Origin: Cervus elaphus
Lineage: Eukaryota > Chordata > Mammalia > Artiodactyla > Cervidae
Assembly: GCF_910594005.1 (NCBI RefSeq)
Contig: NC_057841.1
Location: 12,695,001-12,759,000 of the forward strand
Direction of reading: 5' to 3'
DNA length: 64,000 nucleotides
In this document: piece by piece, positions 43,386 through 53,262 of the stretch
Layout: every line of letters starts with the position of its first letter
How positions within the stretch are numbered: position 1 is the stretch's first letter
Made by a program: the position numbers and the translations under genes
The notes under the pieces: model-generated
Seen by the model: the letters and a program-made list of their open reading frames with translations, nothing else
The model's database searches: none
Told to the model about the DNA's origin: nothing

Positions 43386-44085
43386 ATTTTTAATTGGAGG
43401 ATAATTGCCTTCCAGTGTTGCGCTGGATTCTGCTGTACAGCCATGTGAATCAGCTATAGGTGTGTGTATATATACTCCTCCTTCTTGAGCCTCCCCCCAT
43501 CCCCCGTCCAGGCCCTTACAGAACACCACGCTGAGCTCGCTGCGCTGTGCTCCAGGTCCCTACCAGCTGTTTCACACGTGGTAGTGTGTGTCCATGCTCC
43601 TCTCTCTACTCACCCCACTCTCCTTCCCCCACTGTGTCCACAAGTCCATTCTTTATGTCTGTGTCTCTATTCCTGCCTTGCAGGAATGGTTCATCAGAAC
43701 CATTTTTCTAGATCCCACATATATATACATATATATGCATTAATATATGGCATTTGTTTTTCTCTTTCTGACTTGCTTTGTATAACAGGCTCTAGGTTTA
43801 TCCACCTAACTACAACTGACTCAAATTCATTCCTTTTTATGGCCAAGTAATAGTCCATTGTATACATGTCCCACACCTTCTTTATCCGTTCATCCGTCGA
43901 TGGACACCTAGGTTGCTTCCATGTCCTGGCTGTGTAAATAATGCTACAGTGAACATTGGGATAAATGTGTCCTCTTGAATTAAGGTTTTCTCAGAGTATG
44001 TGCTCAGTAGTGGGATTTCTGGGTCATAGTATTTTTATTCCTAGCTTTTTAAAGGAATCTGCGTATACACCCTCTCCAAAACAAG
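43386..44085 (-). mobile_element. L1 3' UTR and ORF2 C-terminal region
   Basis: Antisense: ttttaattggaggataattg, cttgagcctccccccatccc, ttctctttctgacttgcttt, taggttgcttccatgtcctg, gggatttctgggtcatag. Near 44062 about 100 bases are deleted before the final block caccctctcc. Confidence 0.88.
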
Positions 44086-44394
44086 TTGGTGACTCATGTG
44101 GCCCAATCCCAGATGAAAAGGCTTCATGTGTCTCTGTGAAAATATCAGTGGAGACTCTTAAAAATATTCTTCAGAAGACAAGGTTAGTAACTTCAGCACC
44201 GAGAATTCCTGGAAGTGAGGATCCATAGTCAGCAGTCACAGATCCTGAATGAGAGATATTAAAAACAAAACAATCAATAAATAAAAGGGAAAGATGGATC
44301 AAAGGTGAAGAAACTGTGGGGAGAGATTGTAGTTAGAAACCACTGAGAACAAATAACCTAAGACAAAAGGGGAGGCAAAACCAGAACTAGCTGG
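44086..44394. other. No gene or repeat recognised
   Basis: Short unique-looking spacer between the L1 and the BovB insertion. Confidence 0.45.
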
Positions 44395-44414
44395 CTATTT
44401 ATACCATCCCCCAG

Positions 44415-46316
44415 ATAAAGAAATGCAAAAAGGCAAAATGGTGGTCTGAGGAGGCCTTAAAAATACCTGAGAAAAGAAGAGAAGCTAAAGGCAAAGGAGA
44501 AATGGAATGAGATAGCCATTTGAAAGCAGAGTTCCAGAAAGTAGCAAGGAGAGATTAGAAAGCCTTCCTCAGTGATCAATGCAAAGAAACAGAAGAAAAG
44601 AATAGAATGGGAAAGACTAGAGATCTCGTCAAGAAAATTAGAGATACCAAGGGAACATTTCGTGCAAAGATGGGCACAGTAAAGGACAGAAATGGTATGG
44701 ACCTAACAGAAGCAGAAGATTAAGAAGAGTTGGGAAGAATACACAGAAGAGCTATACAAAAAGATCTTCATGACCCAGATAACCACGATGGTGTGATCAC
44801 CCTCCTAGAGGCAGACATCCTGAAATGCAAAGCCAAGTGTGACTTAGGAAGCATCACTATGAACAAAGATAGTGGAGGTGATAAAATTCCACTTGAGCCA
44901 TTTCAAATCCTAAAAGATGATACTGTGAAAGTGCTGCACTCAATATACCAGCAAATTTGGAAAATTCAGCAGTGGCCACAGGACTGAAAAAGGTCAGTTT
45001 TCATTCCAATCAAAGAAAGGCAATGCCAAAGAATGTTCAAACTACCGCACAATTGCACTCATCTCACACGCTAGTAAAGTAATGCTCAAAATTCCCCAAG
45101 CCAGGCTTCAGCAATACATGAAATGTGAACTTCCAGGTGTTTCAAGCTGGTTTTAGAAAAGGCAGAGGAACCAGAGATCAAATTGCCAGTATCCATTGGA
45201 TCATCAAAAAAGCAAGAGAGTTCCATCAAAACATCTACTTCTGTTTTATTGACTATACCAAAGCCTTTGTCTGTGTGGATCACAGCAGACTGTGGAAAAT
45301 TCCTAAAGAGATGCAAATACCAGACCACCTGACCTGCATCCTGAGAGATCTGTATGCAGGTCAAAAGGCAACAGTTAAAACTGGACATGGAGCAGCAGAC
45401 TGGTTCCAAATAGGAAAAGGAATAAATCAAGGCTGTATATTGTCACCCTGCTTATTTAACTTCTATGCAGAGTATATCATGTGAAATGCCAGACTGGATG
45501 AAACACAAGCTGGAATCAAGATTGCTGGGAGAAATATAAATAACCTCAGATATGCAGATGACACCACTCATGGAAGAAAGTGAAGAGGTACTAAAGAGCC
45601 TCCTGATGAAAGTGAAAGAGAGTGAAGAAGCTGGCTTAAAAACATTCAAAAAACAAACATGGCATCGGGTCGCATCACTTCATGGCAAATATATGGGGAA
45701 ACAATGGAAAGAGTGACAGACTATATTTTTGGGCTCCAAAATCACTGCTGATGGTGACTTCAGCTATGAAATTAAAAGACTCTTGCTCCTTTGAAGAAAA
45801 GCTGTGACCAACCTATTCATCATATTAAAAAGCAGAGACTATACTTTGCCAACAAAGGTCCATCTAGTCAAAGTTATGGTTTTTCCCGCAGTCATGTATG
45901 GGTGTGAGAGTTGGAACATGAAGAAAGCTGAGCGCTGAAGAATGGATGCTTTTGAACTGTGATGTTGGAGAAGACTCTTGAGAGTCCCTTGGACTGCAAG
46001 GAGATCCAACCAGTTCATCCTAAAGGAAATCAGTCCTGAATATTCATTGGAAGGACTGATGCTGAAGCTGAAACTCCAATACTCTGGCCACCTGATGGGA
46101 AGCACTGATTCACTGGAAAAGACCCTGATGCTGGGAAAAATTGTAGGTGGGAGGAGAAGGGGACGACAAAGGACGAGATAGTTGGATGGCATCACCGACT
46201 CAATGGACATGAGTTTGAGCAAGGTCCCAGAGTTATTGAAGGACAGGGAGGCCTGACATGCTGCAGTCCATGGGGTTGCAAAGATTCAGGCACGACTGAG
46301 TGACTGAACTGAACTG
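44415..46316 (+). mobile_element. BovB LINE, 1.9 kb, RT domain to 3' end
   Basis: Sense copy starting in the linker before the RT (aaagaaatgcaaaaaggc). RT motifs are readable in pieces: 44730-44987 (GSITMNKDSGGDKIPLEPFQ), 45125-45484 (QAGFRKGRGTRDQIASIHW, KGINQGCILSPCLFNFYAEY). A Trp-to-stop change ends the first piece at 44985-44987, and a short deletion just after YADD (near 45570) shifts the frame. Flanking ctatttataccatcccccag and cttatttacatcatggccca are a diverged target duplication of about 20 bases. Confidence 0.95.
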
Positions 46317-46338
46317 ACTTATTTACATCATGGCCCAG

Positions 46339-46558
46339 TGTGTGTTAAGTCACTTCAGTTGTGTCTGACTGCATGTGCCCCTATGGACTGTAGCCTGCCA
46401 TGCCCCTCTGTCTATGGGATTCTCCAGGCAAGGGTATTGGAGTGGGTTGCCATTTCCCTCTCCAGGGGGATCTATCTGACTCAGGGATTGAACCCACATC
46501 TCTCACATCTCCTGCAGTGGCAGGCAGATTCCTTACCACTAGTGCCATCTGGTAAACC
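46339..46558 (-). repeat. Bov-tA SINE inserted into the BovB target duplication
   Basis: Antisense copy from tgtgtgttaagtcacttcag to tgccatctggtaaacc. Its own target duplication is catcatggcccag (46326-46338) and catcataggccag (46559-46571), the first lying within the right-hand duplication of the BovB at 44415-46316. Confidence 0.94.
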
Positions 46559-46571
46559 CATCATAGGCCAG

Positions 46572-48311
46572 AAACATCATTTATTATTAAAGCAAGAAAA
46601 GGAGATTATATCAATCCAATGAGGATGAGAAACAGTTCAATGCAGAGACAGACTGAGGAATTTGGTGGGTGGCTTAGAAGGATCACAGACTCAGGTATTC
46701 TCTGACTGCTGTGAGAAAGGGTGGTTCAGCCCCATATAATATCAGCTCTCAGTGCACAGCAGAGGGAGTGCAGTGATTAATTTGAAAACCCCTGAGCTGC
46801 TGCAAGTGTGGAGCAGGCGGTATGTTAAGGCTGTGATATAGGAAGTGTCCAGGTGGCCAAGTTTCTGTGTAATGAGGAAACCTGTTTTCAGATTGTACTG
46901 TAAATAAGAAGCTACCCTCCCCCCAGCCTGATTCCCCGCCAGCCTGCTGAGGAAGCAGATTTTACATCTCTCTACATCTGCAGCCAAGAAGGGCACCAGC
47001 TACGCCTGTGTAAATAGAAAGCTACAGGCCTGACTTGGAGAGAGAGGCATCATTTCTCAGGAGTCAGCATCGACGGAAGCCAGCAGTTAGCACTCCTTAC
47101 ATACAGGAAGGACTCCTTACATACACAAAAGACTTAGCTGCACGGGGTCCAGCTGAATGTGGGGCAGGATGAGAGGAGAAGTCAAGGACGAGTGGGCCAG
47201 GAGGCTGGGAGGTCCGCCTGTCTGACGGGTGACAGTGGAATATCAGCCAAACCTAGAAGATCTTATAGATCTTGACTACAAGATCTTCACTTGCAGTACT
47301 TGTACTGGACTACAAGAAGCCAAGTAGATCTTGACTCTGTCTAAAGAGATCAGCTAAGGACTCAGCTTATTACTTATGGAGGAAGAAAACGATCCTCCCC
47401 TGAGATCTCTACTTTGTAGCCTGCATGCTTGATGGGCAGCCTGTTCCCACCAGGGCATCTGTAGTGGTTCTTAAAATCCTTACTGATTGGGAAATAGCTG
47501 CTGTCCTGAGCCACAGTTCCTTTCCACATGCCCAGAAGTTGGAGTTCTGGAGTTTTTTGAAAGTTATCTCTTGGTTTCTGTCTTCAACTTCTTTAGGTGA
47601 CCCAGGTCACTGTTGACATCAAAGCAACAAAGCTGTCTTGCATTGGTGGAATTTCTTGGGTGCTAACCTTTCCGCTATGTCAGTGATCAATTCTTCCAAT
47701 GAAATAGTTTTGGAAAATTCTCTTTTAGGAGAAGTTTGTTCCTACAGTAATGTTTTGGTTCTGTCCTCTCTTATTGGTGTGTTGTAGATTGCTCTTGATT
47801 TTGCTTGCCATATTGAGGGCAATTATGCGTCTTCATCAACATAAATGTGTCCTCTCTTCTCCCACTCTGGCTCTGCCTTGACCATCACACTACCCACAGA
47901 GCCAGATCACCGTACGACCAACACACATCCTTGTGTTGTGCCGGACTCCATCATTTTATTAATGCAGCACAGAGACCAGGTCTCTGTGGAACAGTTAGTA
48001 AGGGTGGGCTTAGAAATGTCCACCCTGAAGGACTGTTCTCAACTCATTACTCATTCAAAACCACATAGAATTACAGGATATTTTTGATAAGAATATAAAA
48101 TAAAGCTAATATAATCTAGCTATTTTATATTCATTGACGTAATTTCTTCTTCAAGATCTATGACAGTTGGTCTTTAAATCTCTTCTTTTTTTCTATCAAT
48201 GAAAACACTTTATCAGAATATAAAAGTTCTCACTTACAGAGTTTAAGTACCTATAACATGTAGGGGTGACCTATTTTTATAGTTGCATCTTAACTCTAAG
48301 TATTGATGCTT
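46572..48311. other. 1.7 kb unassigned, GC-richer part with short repeats
   Basis: Between about 46640 and 47640 the DNA is GC-richer than average. It holds a tandem direct repeat (actccttacataca twice, 47091-47126), a repeated taaata(a)gaagctac motif (46902 and 47012) and several agatcttgac-type motifs around 47258-47335. No protein frame or repeat family is recognised. Confidence 0.4.
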
Positions 48312-48323
48312 CTTTTCAATTAT

Positions 48324-48468
48324 TTTTTAAATTTATTTTTTATTGTAGGGTAATTGCTTTACAATGTTGTGTTGGTTTCTGCCCTACAATAACATGAATC
48401 AGCCACAGGTATACATATGTCCCCTCCCTCCACATATGGAATCTAGGAAGATAGTACTGATTAAACCT
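48324..48468 (-). mobile_element. Very short 5'-inverted L1
   Basis: Left part (to ~48431): antisense L1 3' UTR, gtagggtaattgctttac, gttgtgttggtttctgccc. Right part (48432-48466): sense ORF2/3' UTR sequence, cacatatggaatctaggaag atagtactg. Target duplication cttttcaattat (48312-48323) and cttcttaattat (48469-48480) encloses both parts, so they form one insertion. Confidence 0.85.
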
Positions 48469-48530
48469 CTTCTTAATTATGTCCATTAATAAGTATTCCA
48501 CTTCACTATAGTGAATGTTTATACCTATAG

Positions 48531-48548
48531 ACACACACACACACACAC
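48531..48548 (+). repeat. Short (AC)n tract
   Basis: Nine AC units directly against the terminal repeat of the MER2-like element. Confidence 0.9.
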
Positions 48549-48869
48549 TCGGCCCTCCATAGCTGTGGATTCTGCATCTGTAGATTGAATCAACTGTGGG
48601 TTGAATATATGGGGGTGGGGGACGGGAATTCCAGAGAATTCCAAAAAGAAAAACTTGAAGTTTCCATATACTGGCAACTATTTATCTAGCATTTTCATTG
48701 TGTTTGGTATTATACATAATTTGGATATGATTTAAGGTATCGAGGAGGAATTACTGATAAATAGTTTACATGCAAATACTGTGCTATTCTATAAGGACTT
48801 GAGCATCTTAGATTTTGGTATCTGTGGGGACCCTGGAACCAGTCTCCAAGGGATACCAAGAAATGACTG
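48547..48869 (-). mobile_element. MER2-like Tigger DNA transposon, near complete
   Basis: Both ends are present: left actcggccctccatagctgt, right ccaagggataccaagaaatg actg, which pair as terminal inverted repeats. Interior blocks ggattctgcatctgtag, aaaacttgaagtttccata, ggcaactatttatctagc and gacttgagcatcttagattt agree in order. At 323 bases it is close to the family length; it is non-coding and was moved by Tigger transposase in trans. Confidence 0.88.
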
Positions 48870-49002
48870 CACGTATCTTCAATATCAGATTTTTTTTGTA
48901 CATTAATTGAAATCTACTTCTCAGTAATTTAAAAGAATGCAATAGATATGTTCATTTAGCCTCTGTCACAAGTCATCTCTACAACAGAGTTAGCCAGCTT
49001 CT

Positions 49003-49168
49003 TTCTCTTTCTGACTTACTTCACTCTGTATAATAGGCTTAGGTTCATCTACTTCATTAGCACTGACTCAAATGCATTCATTTTTTATGGATAAGTAATA
49101 TTCCATTGTATATATGTACCACAGCTTCTATATCCATTCATCTGTCGCTGGACATCTAGGTTGCTATC
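49003..49168 (-). mobile_element. L1 ORF2 segment, inverted part (left)
   Basis: Antisense: ttctctttctgacttacttc, gtataataggcttaggttca, ggataagtaatattccattg, ggacatctaggttgct. It continues at 49752 after the LTR, and the matching L1 3' end lies in sense at 49799. Confidence 0.85.
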
Positions 49169-49751
49169 AGGAGCAACGGTGAATGGTGCAGCCAGATTCG
49201 TGGTCTCTTAAGGAGAAGGTTTAACTTTGGGACCAAAGACTGTCTCAGTTACTCAGAACTTTGTGTAGATTTTCTTTAAAGTGAAAGTGACAGAAAAATC
49301 TTCTGACATAGACGTCAGAAGCGGGCAGGAGACTACCACCTCAGTAGTTTAAGTGGGACCTTATATACTTCTCAACTAGCTGCTGAGAATGGATAAAAAG
49401 AATACCTCAAGGTTGTAAGAGTTCCACCAGACCCTTTCCCAAGGCATACATCCTGAGATAACTTTGGCACAAGATGAGCCAGGGAGAACAGGGTTCCAGG
49501 CAATGTCTCTGGGTGAGATACTCTGTTGCTGTGTAATCAGGGGTTCAAGTCCTGAGAAACAAGTTCCTAGGCAAGATTTGTTATAATTATTAATATAGAG
49601 TCTAAGTGCTGTGTGACCCTAAAGAAAGGCCAGTTCTCAGGCAAGATATGTTGTTGCACAAGGCTTAAGGGAGGCATGAGTGAGAATGTTCACCACCTCC
49701 TTAAAGGGCCTTGGATGGCCTGCCTAAGCTTTAACTCTGTCACTCCCATAT
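49169..49751 (-). mobile_element. Solo endogenous retrovirus LTR
   Basis: A 583-base block inserted in an L1. On the minus strand it has LTR anatomy: a TATA-like tatataag (49359-49368), then ctttcactttaaagaaaatc, which resembles the poly-A-signal region of bovid ERV LTRs with the signal mutated, and a GC-richer end with accacgaatctgg. Upstream of TATA are tandemly related motifs (see 49562-49652). No gag, pol or env sequence adjoins, so it is a recombined solo LTR. The exact ends and target duplication are unresolved. Confidence 0.65.
49562..49652 (-). promoter_or_regulatory. Repeated motif in the U3-like part of the LTR
   Basis: agttcctaggcaagatttgt (from 49562) and agttctcaggcaagatatgt (from 49632) are 70 bases apart in direct orientation, with a third weaker copy gttccaggcaatg near 49493. 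Repeated U3 motifs often act as enhancers in ERV LTRs; that role is inferred here. Confidence 0.5.
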
Positions 49752-49798
49752 CCGAGCTGTTGTAAATAATGCTGCAATGGACACTGGGGTACATGGAA
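49752..49798 (-). mobile_element. L1 ORF2 segment, inverted part (right)
   Basis: Antisense continuation after the LTR: gctgttgtaaataatgctgc and ggacactggggtacatg. Confidence 0.8.
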
Positions 49799-49938
49799 GG
49801 TAGGAAGGAGGTTGAAGAGGGAGGGGACTTATGTGTCCCTGTGGCTGATTCATGTTGATGTATGCCAGAAACCAACACAATATTGTAAAGCAATTATCCT
49901 TCAAATTTAATTTAAGTTTAGATTAAAAATTTTTTAAA
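49799..49938 (+). mobile_element. L1 3' end, sense part of a 5'-inverted copy
   Basis: taggaaggaggttgaagagg, ctgtggctgattcatgttg, gccagaaaccaacacaatat, then an A/T-rich tail. It joins the antisense ORF2 segment at about 49798. Candidate target duplication agcttcttt (48996-49004) and agcttattt (49939-49947). Confidence 0.88.
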
Positions 49939-49947
49939 AGCTTATTT

Positions 49948-50529
49948 GAACTCGGATGCTGGAAACAGGCTAATCCCAGAGCGTCACAAATACCTAAGGC
50001 CATTTTTTCTCCCCTCAAGGGGTTCACAGTCCCCTAAGAGAGGCAGGCAGACACACAACAAACTAACTCAATTACTATGTGAAAAGACAGTGGTCACCAA
50101 GGTGCGGAATGTAATGACTCCACAGAACACATCACCCAGACCGAGTAACCACGGAAGGTGTCACCAGGAAGTAAAGAATCCACGCATCTCATGAATTTCA
50201 GAGGAGTCAGACGAGCAACAGGGAATGAGAGATGCTGAGGGTTCAAAGTGGGCAAAGGCACGGATGATGACACTCAGCCTTTTAAGGGCAAGCACTGCAG
50301 TGCTGAGAACGCAGAGATTCTCTGTGCCCCAGGCTTCAGTCTCTGAAGTCAGCTTTCTTCTCTATGTGGCCACGAGGGGATCCTGTAGTGTTGTGACCCT
50401 CATTCTTGTCAACAGAAAGCGTTGCTGTCCCTCAGCTTATGCTGAACTTTTATCTTAATTTATGGCACCGCCATCGTGGTGAAAGCACAGGCGGGAAAGT
50501 CAGACTGATGCTCAGCCACTTCTACTTGA
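49948..50529 (+). repeat. Possible ancient mammalian repeat
   Basis: ggggttcacagtcccctaag, aggcaggcagacacacaaca and gtgggcaaaggcacggatg follow the order of an old mammalian interspersed repeat (same type as suspected at 12660-13160). Frames at 49946-50194 and 50225-50458 lie within it and have no domain. Confidence 0.35.
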
Positions 50530-50676
50530 GTCCTCTGTCCGTGGAATTCTCTAGGCAGAAATACTGGAGTGGGTTGCCATTCCCTTCTCCAGGGGATCTT
50601 CCCAACCCAGGGATAGAACTCAGGTCTCCTGCATTGCAGGCAGATTCTTTGCTCTCTGAGCCACCAGGGAAGCCCT
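50530..50676 (-). repeat. Bov-tA SINE lacking its tail
   Basis: Antisense fragment from tcctctgtccgtggaattc to gagccaccagggaagccc. The outer ~60 bases of the 3' part are missing, so this is a broken copy. Confidence 0.9.
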
Positions 50677-50688
50677 CAATAATGAAAC

Positions 50689-50760
50689 TATTTATTTATT
50701 TATTAACTAGTTATTTATTTATTAACTATTAAATAGTTAATAGATAATTAACTATTTATC
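50689..50760 (+). repeat. (TTTA)n and palindromic AT tract
   Basis: Two tttatttatttattaacta units are followed by complementary arms taaatagttaa and ttaactattta around a 6-base loop, able to form a hairpin. Confidence 0.85.
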
Positions 50761-52989
50761 ATTTATCTTTATGATGATAATGTTAGTATTAACACAAATT
50801 GACATGTTAATATCATTGTTATCTAACTGTCCCTTTCAGTTAAAGACAAGGGAGTAAACTGAAACTCTTGCCTCTCCTTTATAGTCCTCCTTTCCCCTAC
50901 AGGAACATGTCACTGTGCAAATGCTCCTACCCTGAAATTTCCATTCGTTTTTTATTACCATGATAAATCTTCCTCTGATATATGTGCGTATAATCTTACA
51001 CTTTTGGTGAGTCTGGAATCTTTAGACATATTTCCCTTGGACACGTGAAGGCAGGAGTATGCAATGACTGATGAATGTTTCATAAGCATTGTTCAGTTTA
51101 TGCTGACGTCTAAGACATGCCATGCTTGCGATGGTTGAAATGGTACCAATAATAAAAACATATACCACAAGTGCAGAGACTCTCCTGGGATGGCGAACAT
51201 TCCTGGAGATAAAGCTTTCTCTTGACCAGAGCTTTTGACAATACTTCTAAGTCAAAGGTTAGCAACACTTCCTTCCTTGTGGAATGTTTTGCATTATATC
51301 CCATTTGGAAGCAACTGTCTTTGGAGTGACCCACCTTAGATGCAGCTCTATCTTGGTATAGTCTGCTGACCTCTGGGACCTGCGAGATGGAGCAGAATTC
51401 CCAGTGAAGTTCTCTCTGACTTCCCCGCAGGTCCCCCGCCTGTCCCCACATTTCAGCCTTATTTGCTGACTTTCCAGGACTTGCCTGTCACTCTGTGCTC
51501 TTGAAGTGCTAATAGCCTCAGCCTGACCCCCACGTGTGCTGGGGTGGCCTGCACCCACTTCACAGGTTGGCTCCTGCCCATCCAACAAGAGGAGGCTGAG
51601 GACAGATTCTGGAATTTGTTTTTCTCCAAACACGTGAAATTTTGCCTCATTTACATTTGCTGGTGTATCTGCCATTGTTTCTGTCTCTCCTACTGTGTTA
51701 TGGACATGGCTCTTGATTCTGTCACACTGTTTCTGCAGCTTTGATTTCACCAAACAGTTCTCTCTTTTTTTCCCATTTAGTCATAGGCCCTTTTGTTGAA
51801 TAAATTTTGTCTCTGTTGCTATTCCAACCATGGCTAAGAACCTTGTCTCAAACAAGCTCAGAGAATAGACATTGCATCCTATTTGTATTCTGTGTCTTAG
51901 GCAGAATTAGCCTTTCACGCTTCCTAGCAATTCGACCACTTTGCAGAGAATTCACTTACATTATTCTTTTAAAATTATGTATTTTTGTATCCATTATTTT
52001 TTCTTGTATGTGAGGGTATTCAAGAGTAGAGCAGTTTTGTTTATTTTTAATCACTCCAACCCCTAGTACAGTGCCTACCTGAATGAATGGTAGTTGAAAT
52101 TAAAAATATACTAATAACAATATCACTTTGTACTTTGCACTCAGTTAATCACTGAGCACTTCACTCAGGGAGGGGGGCTTAACACAAGCTCTTTAGATCT
52201 ATGTAACAATTCCATGCATGGCCAAACACTCTTTGAATCAAGAGGAACCGCAAACACACACATTTTCTCCTAAAAACTGCCTTACATTAAAGTCTAGCTG
52301 GAAATACATGTGCTCAAAGTAAGCCTCTCAAAAGGCCACTACCATGAGATAAGTACTCTGTTATCTTGAAACTCTGTTTAACAATCTGGATGCAAGAATG
52401 CTGACTATTGACTACACAATACATAATTAAAGTTCTGCTCAGCAAATAGAAAATCTAATTTAAGAAAACCACTATCATCCCCCACCCCTCCCCCGGAAAT
52501 CATTCTCTTGCTTTAACAAATAATTCTTTTCTGTTCTCACTATAGTACATGTATTATTGGAATATCTTGCATGATTTAACACTAAATAAACAATCACTGC
52601 ATGCAGAGTAAAGAGCAGGATATAATTCTTCTAGAAGGTAATTTCCCCTTAGATGTTATGGGTTAGAAAAAAGGATAAAGTTCTCTGTGTTTAGGGGATG
52701 TTGGCCTTTCTGCTGTTAATAGGTGATTCTTCTGGTTCTGCTGCCTACTCTTCACGCTCATCACTTCCTCCACTCACTCTATCCATCTCCGTATCAGCTA
52801 GGTTTGCAAAGTCCAGTTGCTGAGGGGAAAACAGCTCCCCTGTGCCATATACAGCTGACATTTGTAAAATAATTTGGTTGCATTGGGAAAGGGAGTGCAG
52901 AAAAGATTTAAGGTTTTATTACTTTCAGCATATGTAAAAACTTTCTTCTTCCAAAGACAAGTATAGTTTGTGGTGGTGACAGAGGTATT
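50761..52989. other. 2.2 kb without young repeats; holds an unexplained open frame
   Basis: Unique-looking DNA. Apart from the frames at 51110-51753 nothing is supported. A short C-rich run (cccccacccctcccccgg) lies near 52480. Confidence 0.45.
51259..51753 (-). other. 164-codon open frame, unidentified
   Basis: Starts MVKSKLQKQCDRIKSHVHNT and ends NIPQGRKCC. No family is recognised and no signal peptide or membrane span is evident in this frame. A second minus frame, 51451-51110 (113 codons), overlaps it in another register. In the third register the last part encodes a hydrophobic stretch (ALVVYVFIIGTISTIASMAC) followed by LRRQHK. Chance alone could give one or two frames of this length in 64 kb; a frameshifted processed pseudogene is the alternative. 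Confidence 0.3.
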
Positions 52990-53004
52990 TGCACAGTTCT
53001 TTTA

Positions 53005-53247
53005 TTTTATTTTTGTTTTTTAATTTTTTTCATTTATTTTTATTAGTTGGAGGCTAATTACTTTACAATATTATAGTGGTTTTTGCTATACATTGACATT
53101 AATCAGCCATGGATTTACATGTGTTCCCCATCCTGAACCTCCCTCCCCATCCCATCCCTCTGGGTCATCCCAGTGCACCAGCCCTGAGCACTTGCCTCAT
53201 GTTGTTTCACACTTAATAATATACATGTTTCAGTGCTATCATTTCAA
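53005..53247 (-). mobile_element. Ruminant L1 3' UTR insertion
   Basis: Antisense 3' end with a T-rich start, ttagttggaggctaattac, cattaatcagccatgg and gttccccatcctgaacctc. About 30 bases are missing internally after gcctcatg. The perfect 15-base duplication tgcacagttctttta lies at 52990-53004 and 53248-53262. Confidence 0.95.
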
Positions 53248-53262
53248 TGCACAGTTCTTTTA

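Noticed and set aside
43092..43529. 145-codon minus frame
   Set aside because: Roughly a third comes from the L1 3' UTR and the rest has no recognisable domain.
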